Shown here: one piece after another, positions 14,367-20,974 of the stretch | Numbering within the stretch: position 1 is the first letter of the stretch | Layout: each line of letters opens with the position of its first letter | NCBI GenBank assembly: GCA_023423285.1 | Contig: JAFAFV010000107.1 | Coordinates: 1-34,170 of the forward strand | Source of the DNA: Bacteroidota bacterium | GTDB lineage: Bacteria; Bacteroidota; Bacteroidia; Chitinophagales; Chitinophagaceae | DNA: 34,170 bases | Direction: 5' to 3' | Position numbers and translations under genes: made by a program | Notes under the pieces: model-generated | The model's input: the letters and a program-made list of their open reading frames with translations, nothing else | Told to the model about the DNA's origin: nothing | The model's database searches: none

Positions 14367-15023
14367 ATGAAGGGACTTATTATAGCAGCAACTAAATTTG
14401 AAATAAATACCTGCATCAGGGCAATCAAAAACAGCAGTACCTGGCAACCTGTAATTACTGGCATTGGAGGCGTGGCTACCGCTTACGCAATAATGAAAGC
14501 CATCCGGCAATACAAACCGGAAGTAATGATTCAGGCGGGCATCGCGGGCAGTTTTGACAGGCAATTTGTTTTGGGCAGTGTTGTAATTGCAGGCACTGAA
14601 TGCTTTGGAGATTTAGGTGTGGTGGAAGATAAAAAAAGACGGTCCGTTTTTGATCTAAATCTCGTGCCAGGCAATCAAAAACCTTTTAAAGAAGGCAGGT
14701 TGCGCAACCCTTATACAAAGTTTTTAAAAGCAATAGCGCTTCCGGTTCTGGACGCGGTAACGGTGAATGAAGTAACTACATCCAGGGCAGACATCAGCCA
14801 TTACAAAAATGAATTAAATGTTGCCATTGAAACCATGGAAGGGGCAGCTTTTCATTACGTGGCGCTAATGGAGCGGATTCCTTTTTTGCAGGTTAGAAGC
14901 CTATCCAACTACGTGGGGGAACGTGATAAACAAAAATGGCACTTGCAACAAGCTATCAGCAATTTAAACATCGAAGTTTTAAAAATTATAGAAGCTATAG
15001 ACTCTGTAAAAAATAATATATAA
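14367..15023 (+). CDS. mqnB: Futalosine hydrolase
   Basis: Hydrolyses futalosine to dehypoxanthine futalosine in the alternative (futalosine) menaquinone pathway. The 218-residue product is a nucleoside-phosphorylase-fold protein: GLIIAATKFEI at the N-terminus, TGIGGVATAYA, IQAGIAGSFD (substrate loop) and ETMEGAAFHYVAL with the catalytic Glu and the Met of the nucleoside pocket. The end FLQVRSLSNYVGERDKQKW matches MqnB rather than MTA/SAH nucleosidase. It is followed after 3 bases by mqnD, which supports the assignment. Confidence 0.93.
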   Translation: MKGLIIAATKFEINTCIRAIKNSSTWQPVITGIGGVATAYAIMKAIRQYKPEVMIQAGIAGSFDRQFVLGSVVIAGTECFGDLGVVEDKKRRSVFDLNLVPGNQKPFKEGRLRNPYTKFLKAIALPVLDAVTVNEVTTSRADISHYKNELNVAIETMEGAAFHYVALMERIPFLQVRSLSNYVGERDKQKWHLQQAISNLNIEVLKIIEAIDSVKNNI

Positions 15024-15026
15024 ACC

Positions 15027-15836
15027 ATGAAGCTGACGTTAGGATTTTCTCCATGCCCCAATGATACCTTTATTTTTGACGCATTGGTAAATGAAAAGAT
15101 TGATACTGAAGGGTTGCAGTTTGACGTTGTACTGGAAGACGTGGAAACGCTTAACCGTGGTGCACTAAGAGGCAGGCTTGATATTACTAAGCTAAGCTTT
15201 CCTGCATATTTTAAGGCCGCCGGAACATACCGGTTGCTGAATGCCGGCAGCGCGCTGGGCAATGGGGTAGGGCCTTTGCTGATTTCTGGAAGCAACAGAA
15301 CTTTTACTGCCGGTGAGGTAAACAATATCACCGTTTTGTTACCCGGAGAAAATACTACGGCCAACATGCTCTTCAGTTTTGCGTACCCTGACGCAAAGAA
15401 AAAAAAATTTGTTGTTTTTCACCAGATAGAAGATATGCTGGCCGATGCTGAAGCAGAGTTAGGTGTGATCATTCACGAAAATAGATTTACTTACCAGGAC
15501 AAAGGCCTGTTTAAAGTTCAGGACTTAGGTGAATATTGGGAGGCGCAACTTAAAGTGCCCATACCGCTGGGAGGTATTGTGATTAAAAAAGATTTAGGCG
15601 CTGATATATCTGATAAAGTTGACAGGCTCATTAAAAATAGCCTGAAGCATGCTTTTGAAAATTATCCCGCCATATCAGAGTATGTAAAGTGTCACGCGCA
15701 GGCCATGAGCGATGAGGTGATGCGCAGCCATATTGATTTATATGTAAATGATTACAGCCTGAACCTGGGGCCTGTGGGCTTTGATGCCGTTGCAACACTG
15801 CAAAAAGTTTACGAAGGCCAAAAAGGGGAAATATAA
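15027..15836 (+). CDS. mqnD: 1,4-dihydroxy-6-naphthoate synthase
   Basis: Converts cyclic dehypoxanthine futalosine to 1,4-dihydroxy-6-naphthoate, the naphthoquinone ring of menaquinone. The 269-residue protein has a periplasmic-binding-protein-like two-domain fold. Markers are LGFSPCPNDTFIFDAL at the N-terminus, EDVETLNRGALRGRLDITKLS, GSALGNGVGPLL and GVIIHENRF, where the His is the proposed catalytic residue. It starts 3 bases after the mqnB stop, so the two are surely co-transcribed. Its last 28 bases overlap the 3' end of the convergent aminotransferase gene. The mqnA, mqnC and mqnE genes are elsewhere. Confidence 0.95.
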   Translation: MKLTLGFSPCPNDTFIFDALVNEKIDTEGLQFDVVLEDVETLNRGALRGRLDITKLSFPAYFKAAGTYRLLNAGSALGNGVGPLLISGSNRTFTAGEVNNITVLLPGENTTANMLFSFAYPDAKKKKFVVFHQIEDMLADAEAELGVIIHENRFTYQDKGLFKVQDLGEYWEAQLKVPIPLGGIVIKKDLGADISDKVDRLIKNSLKHAFENYPAISEYVKCHAQAMSDEVMRSHIDLYVNDYSLNLGPVGFDAVATLQKVYEGQKGEI

Positions 15837-16633
15837 TCTGCGTATAAAGTCTTTGTCGTCTTATTTGAAAATTCCTTTCCTTCAAACGCTGCTACCCACC
15901 TGATGCCGCTTACGGCATTCGTTAAAAACATTTCATCAGCCTGCTGGAGGTCTGTTGAATGGCAATTCTTTTCTGTTATTGAAATTTGGCTCATCAGGTA
16001 TTTTCGCATCACACCATCCACACAGCCTTCGGTAAGCGGAGGTGTATAAATGATGTTAGCCTTCACCCAAAAAACATTAGCAATAGCTGACTCGCAAATA
16101 CGATTGTGTTGATTCAGGATCAGCGCATCATGCCACGCATTTTTTTTTGCAAACTCAACAGCCACGCGGCTAAAAAGATAATTGGCTGATTTGATGTTGG
16201 CGTAGCTGTCACAGCTTTTTATTATAGATGAACATATGCCAATGCTCAAACCTGATGCATTTAATGTGTTAAAATTCTCAGCAAGTGGTGCGGCTTCAAT
16301 CACGTATTCAAGTGGCTTGTTGTCATCAAATACGTTGCCGGTGCCATTAAAAAACGATAGTCGCACCCTGCTGTTTTTCTCACAACAATTGATCTTGCTA
16401 AGTTCAATGCATAGGTTTAAGATAGCGCTAATGTCTGTTACTGGCTGAACATATTTCAGTAATGATATACTCTGTTCGATACGTTGTTTGTGTAAGCTGG
16501 CAAGTGGAATGTTCCCATTTGCAATACGGATGGTTTCAAAAAAACCATCGCCATAACGATAGCCTCTGTTGGCGGCCTTAAAAACAGGCTGACTGGCATC
16601 TATTATCTTCCCGTTGAAACAAATCTTACTCAA
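15809..16633 (-). CDS. Aminotransferase class IV, probable aminodeoxychorismate lyase
   Basis: A PLP fold-type IV enzyme of 274 residues. The N-terminal GYRYGDGFFETIRI, the PLP lysine in ANIKSANYLFSR, the catalytic-site Glu in ICESAIANVFWV and the cofactor phosphate loop EGCVDGVMRKYL all fit. The GCVDGVMRKYL form is typical of the PabC-like group (4-amino-4-deoxychorismate to 4-aminobenzoate for folate), but branched-chain and D-amino acid transaminases share the fold, so the substrate is not certain. The start is TTG at 16633 (MSKICFNGKII): a stop lies three codons upstream and no ATG is near. Last gene of the bamD-to-aminotransferase run. Confidence 0.85.
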   Translation of the reverse strand: MSKICFNGKIIDASQPVFKAANRGYRYGDGFFETIRIANGNIPLASLHKQRIEQSISLLKYVQPVTDISAILNLCIELSKINCCEKNSRVRLSFFNGTGNVFDDNKPLEYVIEAAPLAENFNTLNASGLSIGICSSIIKSCDSYANIKSANYLFSRVAVEFAKKNAWHDALILNQHNRICESAIANVFWVKANIIYTPPLTEGCVDGVMRKYLMSQISITEKNCHSTDLQQADEMFLTNAVSGIRWVAAFEGKEFSNKTTKTLYADYISPFWPS

Positions 16634-16658
16634 ACTTTTTTATTTAAAACTGTTCCCA

Positions 16659-17060
16659 TCAACGTACTATAGATGGCGTGCTGATTGATGATGGCAGATT
16701 TTCGATGACAGAATCTACGGCAGGCGCATTGCCGTGCTTGGCTACAATTGAGTCAAGCATTGATATTAAAGTTTTAGGATGTTGTTTATAATAATCAAGG
16801 CTTTTATCAAACTGTGCTTTTGTAATATCGTGTACTTTATAAATTTCTTTTAGCAATTCATTGTTGAGCACAGCCCTGTTAGCAGACGGCTCTTTGTAGT
16901 AAACATACCCATTAATATACTCACCTGCCATTGCCAGATCCCATAGTACAGCTTGCATTTTTTCTTCGGGCAATACGCCGCGGGGTTTATCGCTACAGGC
17001 CATTGCGAGTAATACAATTATTAAAAGCAAGCTTTTTTGTATGATGTTAAACAGTTTCAA
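16659..17060 (-). CDS. DUF4296-type lipoprotein
   Basis: A 133-residue predicted lipoprotein. Residues 1-21 form a signal ending in the lipobox LLAMAC, with Cys22 as the lipidated residue. The mature part carries VLPEEKMQAVLWDLAMAGEY, the hallmark of the DUF4296 domain, then helices with LLKEIYKVHDITKAQFDKSL. Function is unknown; it should face the periplasm. The only workable start is the TTG at 17060 (MKLFNIIQKS), which overlaps the last 14 bases of coaBC and implies translational coupling. The last 20 residues are Ser/Pro/Ile-rich and probably disordered. Confidence 0.85.
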   Translation of the reverse strand: MKLFNIIQKSLLLIIVLLAMACSDKPRGVLPEEKMQAVLWDLAMAGEYINGYVYYKEPSANRAVLNNELLKEIYKVHDITKAQFDKSLDYYKQHPKTLISMLDSIVAKHGNAPAVDSVIENLPSSISTPSIVR

Positions 17061-18258
17061 ACTTTGTATATTTTAAAACAGTGTCAATAATGTCTTCAGC
17101 TACTTCCGTTTTATCTTTCGAAGCAAATTTTATCTCATCGCCACTGCGCGTATAAATGATTATTTTATTTGTGTCAGAGCCAAATGCTGCGCCATCGTTC
17201 AAGGAATTTAGTACAATGAAATCAGCATTTTTTTTATGGAGTTTTTCAATAGCATTTTGCTTTTCGTTGTTTGTTTCGAGTGCAAACCCCAGTAAAATTT
17301 GCTGATCTGTTTTTATATCGCCCAAGCTTTTTAAAATGTCTTTTGTTTTTATCAGTTTCAATTCTGGCACAAAACCATTCTCTTTTTTAATTTTTTGTTC
17401 ACTGATCGCTTCAGGTTTATAATCGGCTACAGCTGCCGCCATCAGCGCAATATCCGAGGTTTCAAAATGATCGTGGCAGGCAGCGTACATTTCATCAGCA
17501 GATTGCACCCTGATGACCGTCATGCCTGTAAGATTATCTTTTAGAGTTGTAGGCCCCAGTATGAGCACTACGTTGGCACCACGCTCACGGCACTCTTTTG
17601 CAAGGGCAATACCCATTTTGCCAGATGAGTGGTTACCGATGAACCGAACGGGGTCTATAGCTTCGTGGGTAGGACCTGCTGTAATGAGTACTTTTTTACC
17701 TGCAAGGTCTTTTTGCGATTTATTGCTTAAAAATAAAGTAATAATCGTAAAAATTTCCTCGGGCTCTTCCATTCTTCCATCGCCATACAAGCCGCTGGCC
17801 AACTCGCCTTTTTGAGGAAAAATAATATGGTTGCCAAAGCTTTTCAGGGCTTCAATATTTTTTTTTGCAGAAGGGTGACGCCACATATCTTCATCCATTG
17901 CGGGCGCTACCAGTACCGGGCAGGTTGCAGAAAGATACACCGAAAGCAAAAGATTGTCGCAAAGGCCATTGGCCATTTTTGCCAGCGTGTTACAGCTTAC
18001 CGGAGCTACAACCATCACATCGGCCCAGCGGCCCAGTTGCACATGATTGGTCCAGGTGTTCTCAGCAAACATATCAATCAATACCTTATTTTTACTAAGT
18101 GTAGATAGTACCAATGGTGATACAAAGGCTTTCGCAGCAGGGGTCATTACCACTTTTACTTCAGCGCCGTTTTTCACAAGCAGGCGCACCAGTTGCACGG
18201 TTTTGTAAGCAGCAATGCTGCCCGAAATGCCCACTAAAATTTTTTTGCCCTGTAACAT
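17047..18258 (-). CDS. coaBC: Bifunctional CoaBC (phosphopantothenoylcysteine synthetase/decarboxylase)
   Basis: Makes 4'-phosphopantetheine for coenzyme A in two steps. Residues 1-180 are the FMN-dependent CoaC decarboxylase: LVGISGSIAAYKT, catalytic His72 in NHVQLGRWAD, SCNTLAKMANGLCDNLL. Residues 185-403 are the CoaB ligase: ITAGPTHEAIDPVRFIGNHS, the AAVADYKP dimer motif and the Lys in EQKIKKE. Two CoaC positions differ from E. coli: PAMDEDMW has Asp where PxMNxxMW has Asn, and ASGLYGDGRM has Ser154 where E. coli has the active-site Cys158. From memory other Bacteroidota share both changes. The gene has its own promoter 5 bases before the ATG and a terminator separates it from rpoZ. Confidence 0.96.
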   Translation of the reverse strand: MLQGKKILVGISGSIAAYKTVQLVRLLVKNGAEVKVVMTPAAKAFVSPLVLSTLSKNKVLIDMFAENTWTNHVQLGRWADVMVVAPVSCNTLAKMANGLCDNLLLSVYLSATCPVLVAPAMDEDMWRHPSAKKNIEALKSFGNHIIFPQKGELASGLYGDGRMEEPEEIFTIITLFLSNKSQKDLAGKKVLITAGPTHEAIDPVRFIGNHSSGKMGIALAKECRERGANVVLILGPTTLKDNLTGMTVIRVQSADEMYAACHDHFETSDIALMAAAVADYKPEAISEQKIKKENGFVPELKLIKTKDILKSLGDIKTDQQILLGFALETNNEKQNAIEKLHKKNADFIVLNSLNDGAAFGSDTNKIIIYTRSGDEIKFASKDKTEVAEDIIDTVLKYTKFETV

Positions 18259-18263
18259 AGTGT

Positions 18264-18271
18264 CAAAAGTA
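18264..18271 (-). promoter_or_regulatory. Promoter -7 element of coaBC, very close to the ATG
   Basis: The minus strand reads TACTTTTG, a perfect TAnnTTTG, with only ACACT between it and the ATG. Transcription would begin at or next to the start codon, suggesting a leaderless mRNA. Confidence 0.6.
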
Positions 18272-18335
18272 CAGCCTGAAAATTAAAAACTTATTTAAAA
18301 ATTAGAGGTGTTGTAAGTGGGTCGAACATTTAATA

Positions 18336-18352
18336 GTTACGGGATCCGTAAC
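18336..18352. promoter_or_regulatory. Inverted repeat upstream of coaBC
   Basis: GTTACGG (18336-18342) and CCGTAAC (18346-18352) form a perfect 7-bp inverted repeat around GAT. Another CGTAA follows at 18361. It could be an operator; it lies 65 bases upstream of the coaBC -7 element. No regulator is known for it. Confidence 0.35.
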
Positions 18353-18394
18353 GTGAATTTCGTAATACCAATTAAGAACAATCATTTAAAATAA

Positions 18395-18424
18395 AAACCA
18401 CAGCATTATATAACGCTGTGGTTT
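18395..18424 (-). terminator. Terminator after rpoZ
   Basis: On the minus strand AAACCACAGC (18424-18415) pairs with GCTGTGGTTT (18404-18395) around a 10-base loop, then TTATTTTA. The 10-bp perfect stem with a T run lies just beyond the rpoZ stop. Confidence 0.85.
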
Positions 18425-18446
18425 AAATAATATATCACAATATGAG

Positions 18447-18788
18447 TTAAATGAACAGTTCGTCTTCAGCCTTGCGGAAGTAAATTTTATCTTCCATAAA
18501 CTCCTGAGTAGCCAGCAATGCGGGGTTGGGCATCCTTTCGTAAGCTCTCGATATTTCTATCTGCTCTTTGTTCTCATGAATTTCTTCAAGGCTGTCTGTG
18601 TGGCTGGCAAATTCATCCAGCTTAGAGTGCAGCTCTTCTTTAATAGAGATGTTGATCTGGTTAGATCTTTTTGCTATAATAGCGATAGACTCGTAGATGT
18701 TACCGGTTTTATCTTTGATCTCGCCCAGATCTCTGGTTTCCAGATTGTTGTTGATACCGGCACTAAGTTGTCGTCTTAACTTGCTCAT
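18447..18788 (-). CDS. rpoZ: RNA polymerase omega subunit, Bacteroidota form
   Basis: Omega stabilises the beta' subunit and helps core assembly. The 113-residue product carries the omega signature in helix 1-2: DKTGNIYESIAIIAKRSNQI, corresponding to the A-R-R-A-x-Q-L pattern of other phyla, followed by EFASHTDSLEEIHENKEQIE. A phylum-specific C-terminal part contains RMPNPALLATQEFMEDKIYFR. The ATG lies inside the 3' end of bamD, a 26-base overlap in another frame, and a strong terminator follows. Transcription of omega is thus tied to an outer-membrane assembly gene. Confidence 0.9.
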   Translation of the reverse strand: MSKLRRQLSAGINNNLETRDLGEIKDKTGNIYESIAIIAKRSNQINISIKEELHSKLDEFASHTDSLEEIHENKEQIEISRAYERMPNPALLATQEFMEDKIYFRKAEDELFI

Positions 18789-19581
18789 TATTACTAAATT
18801 TTTTAATTTCTGTATTAGATAAACTGATGAATTTGTCTACTTCGGAACGCAAACCGCTTTCGGGAAACCGGTCAATAAAATCGTTACTTTCAGTAATTAC
18901 CTGTTCGTAACGCTCTGCTTTTTTTTCTGCAATGCTCATTTCAGCATATTTAAAATACGACCTGATGACCCAAAGTTTATATTCTTCTGCCTGACTTGAT
19001 TCAGGAAAGTTTTCTAAAAGTGTTGCAAAAGTTACACCCGCTGCTCTAAACTCACCAATATCATAATACAACTTAGCAGACTTGTATTCTTTAACTTCAA
19101 GTCTGTTTCTAAGTTCATCAATCAGCCTGTTTGCCTCAGGTATGCGTACAGACCCTGGCCTGGTGTTAATAAATGTTTGAAATGCTCCAATAGCCTTGAA
19201 CGTGTTTGACGGATCAAGCTCTGGCTTGGGTGCCTGTTTGTAAAATGTGAAAGCCCGCATAAACTCTATCTCCTCGGCCCGCGTACTATTTGGAAAACTC
19301 TCTAAAAACGTTTTAAAGAGGTTTTCAGCGTTTGTATAATCTTTTAGGTTATAAGCTGAGTACGCATATTTATAATAAAGATCCTGAAACTGCGGCTGCG
19401 TTTTATAAAATGGAATAATATCCTCATACACCTGCATAGCCTTGCTGTATTTCTTGTTAGCGTAAAACTCATCTGCCATTTTTAACTTATAGGCAGGGTC
19501 TTTACTCTTTAGAATTTTATTGATACCGGGGCCGCATGAAACCAGTAGAACTGCTGACAAAATGACTATGAAAAACCTCAT
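18763..19581 (-). CDS. bamD: Outer membrane assembly lipoprotein BamD
   Basis: BamD is a TPR lipoprotein of the BAM complex that inserts beta-barrel proteins into the outer membrane. With the start at ATG 19581 the protein (272 residues) opens with the signal MRFFIVILSAVLLVSC, with the lipid Cys at residue 16. TPR-like repeats follow: KMADEFYANKKYSKAMQVYE, YAYSAYNLKDYTNAENLFKT, FQTFINTRPGSVRIPEANR, AKLYYDIGEFRAAGVTFATL and VITESNDFIDRFPESGL. A frame extension to 19632 would add 17 residues before the signal; the TAACTTCG element at 19590-19597 supports the shorter form. First gene of its run, overlapping rpoZ by 26 bases. Confidence 0.94.
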   Translation of the reverse strand: MRFFIVILSAVLLVSCGPGINKILKSKDPAYKLKMADEFYANKKYSKAMQVYEDIIPFYKTQPQFQDLYYKYAYSAYNLKDYTNAENLFKTFLESFPNSTRAEEIEFMRAFTFYKQAPKPELDPSNTFKAIGAFQTFINTRPGSVRIPEANRLIDELRNRLEVKEYKSAKLYYDIGEFRAAGVTFATLLENFPESSQAEEYKLWVIRSYFKYAEMSIAEKKAERYEQVITESNDFIDRFPESGLRSEVDKFISLSNTEIKKFSNNEQVKTTT

Positions 19582-19758
19582 AAAGTGTGCGAAGTTAATG
19601 TTTATCGCGCAAATGTTGTGTTTTTTGTGCAATTTACACCTGATTGCGCCGTTAAGCTTTTTATAAAGTTATCAGGTTCTTTCTTTAATATAGAAGCTTT
19701 TGATTTAGAACTGCTTATGAAGATGTTCGAAAGCTTTTCACCCTGCCTGTAAAATTGC

Positions 19759-19766
19759 TATCTTTA
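19759..19766 (+). promoter_or_regulatory. Near-consensus -7 element for the GT2 gene
   Basis: TATCTTTA, one base from TAnnTTTG, ends 22 bases before the ATG at 19789. Confidence 0.45.
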
Positions 19767-19788
19767 CGCCTTACATTGCCCAGTTGAT

Positions 19789-20499
19789 ATGCGTCCAAAA
19801 GTACTAATTGTTATCCCGTGTTTTAATGAGGAACAGTCGCTTCCAAAATTGCTGGGCAATTTGAAAGAATACATCAGTAAATCAGAATATGACATCAAGC
19901 CAGTAGTAATCAACGACTGCTCGAAAGATGGTACTGCCGCAGTTGCAAAAAGTCTGGGTGTAACGGTACTAAATTTGCCCAACAACCTTGGAATTGGGGG
20001 TGCGGTACAAACCGGCATTAAATATGCGCTGTACAATGGTTACGATTACAGCATACAAATGGATGGCGACGGCCAGCATCCGCCTTCTCAATTAGCAAAG
20101 CTCATCAATACTGCTATAGAAACGCAGGCAGATGTGGTGATTGGTTCCCGATTTTTAACAGGCGAAGGCTTTCAGTCAACCTACATCCGCCGGGTGGGCA
20201 TTAAGTATTTTCATTTCTTAAACAAATTACTGACGGGTAAGCGGGTTTACGACATTACATCGGGTTACAGGCTGCTTGGGAAAAAAGCAATTGCCATTGC
20301 AGCATCTTATTATCCTGATGATTACCCGGAACCAGAATCGCTGGTAGTGTTCGCTCGTGCAGGTTTAAAAATTGAAGAAGTACCCGTGATCATGAACGAG
20401 CGCCAGGGCGGAAAGTCTTCCATCAGTGCACTGGCATCAGTGTATTATTGGGTGAAAGTAACGGCAGCTATGCTGTATTCTTATATTCGAAAACAATAA
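19789..20499 (+). CDS. Glycosyltransferase family 2, polyprenyl-phosphate mannose/glucose synthase-like
   Basis: A GT-A fold enzyme of 236 residues in the dolichol-phosphate mannose synthase group; members move a hexose from a nucleotide sugar to polyprenyl phosphate at the inner membrane surface. Motifs in order are IPCFNEEQSL, VINDCSKDGT, NNLGIGGAVQTG, the metal-binding MDGDGQHPPS (DxD followed by QHP) near residue 95, GSRFL, ITSGYRLLG and ERQGGKSSI. There is no C-terminal GtrA-type membrane domain, so it is the soluble or peripheral kind. It is followed after 11 bases by a DUF2304 protein, a common pairing, and then by a GT-C membrane transferase that could use its lipid-sugar product. Confidence 0.92.
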   Translation: MRPKVLIVIPCFNEEQSLPKLLGNLKEYISKSEYDIKPVVINDCSKDGTAAVAKSLGVTVLNLPNNLGIGGAVQTGIKYALYNGYDYSIQMDGDGQHPPSQLAKLINTAIETQADVVIGSRFLTGEGFQSTYIRRVGIKYFHFLNKLLTGKRVYDITSGYRLLGKKAIAIAASYYPDDYPEPESLVVFARAGLKIEEVPVIMNERQGGKSSISALASVYYWVKVTAAMLYSYIRKQ

Positions 20500-20510
20500 T
20501 TTTATATCTT

Positions 20511-20900
20511 ATGAGCCGCATCCAGATATTGATTGCTATTTTAAACCTGCTGTTCTTATTGTACATCTCAAAGCTGATTGTAAAGGGAAAGCTGCGCGAG
20601 GAATATGCATTTATCTGGTGGATCAGCGCGGGGTTTTTGGTTATTTTTTCCATGTGGACAAAAGGGCAGCTTGCAGTTACCAATTTTTTAGGCGTTACGC
20701 TCCCAGCCAACCTTATTTTTGGCGGCCTTATTTTTTTAATATTGATTTATTTATTGCATATTTCGCTGGTAAACTCCAAACTACAAAGAAGCGTAACAAA
20801 ACTTACGCAGGAATTGGCAATGCTTAAAGAGCAGGCAGAACGAACCAGCCAGTTAACATCAGAAAACACCGGTGGCGATTACTCTGAAACCAAATCCTAA
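20511..20900 (+). CDS. DUF2304 membrane protein
   Basis: A 129-residue protein with three hydrophobic segments (IQILIAILNLLFLLYISKLI near residue 5, FIWWISAGFLVIFSMW near 33, LIFGGLIFLILIYLLHISL near 67). A coiled-coil-like tail follows (LQRSVTKLTQELAMLKEQAE, about 90-112). This layout fits DUF2304, which often follows GT2 genes of the polyprenyl-phosphate type; it may anchor or regulate the transferase. I place the start at ATG 20511, since a longer frame from 20448 would overlap the GT2 gene and bury the first helix. The gap to the GT2 gene is 11 bases. Confidence 0.85.
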   Translation: MSRIQILIAILNLLFLLYISKLIVKGKLREEYAFIWWISAGFLVIFSMWTKGQLAVTNFLGVTLPANLIFGGLIFLILIYLLHISLVNSKLQRSVTKLTQELAMLKEQAERTSQLTSENTGGDYSETKS

Positions 20901-20936
20901 CATTAAAAACGGCTGTCTGTTACTGATAGTTTCAGT

Positions 20937-20944
20937 TAATTTTG
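20937..20944 (+). promoter_or_regulatory. Promoter -7 element for the GT-C/TPR gene
   Basis: TAATTTTG is a perfect TAnnTTTG, 30 bases before the ATG at 20975; it may give extra transcription within the glycan run. Confidence 0.5.
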
Positions 20945-20974
20945 TGCCAATCAAAAAAAATAATTACCCTAACT

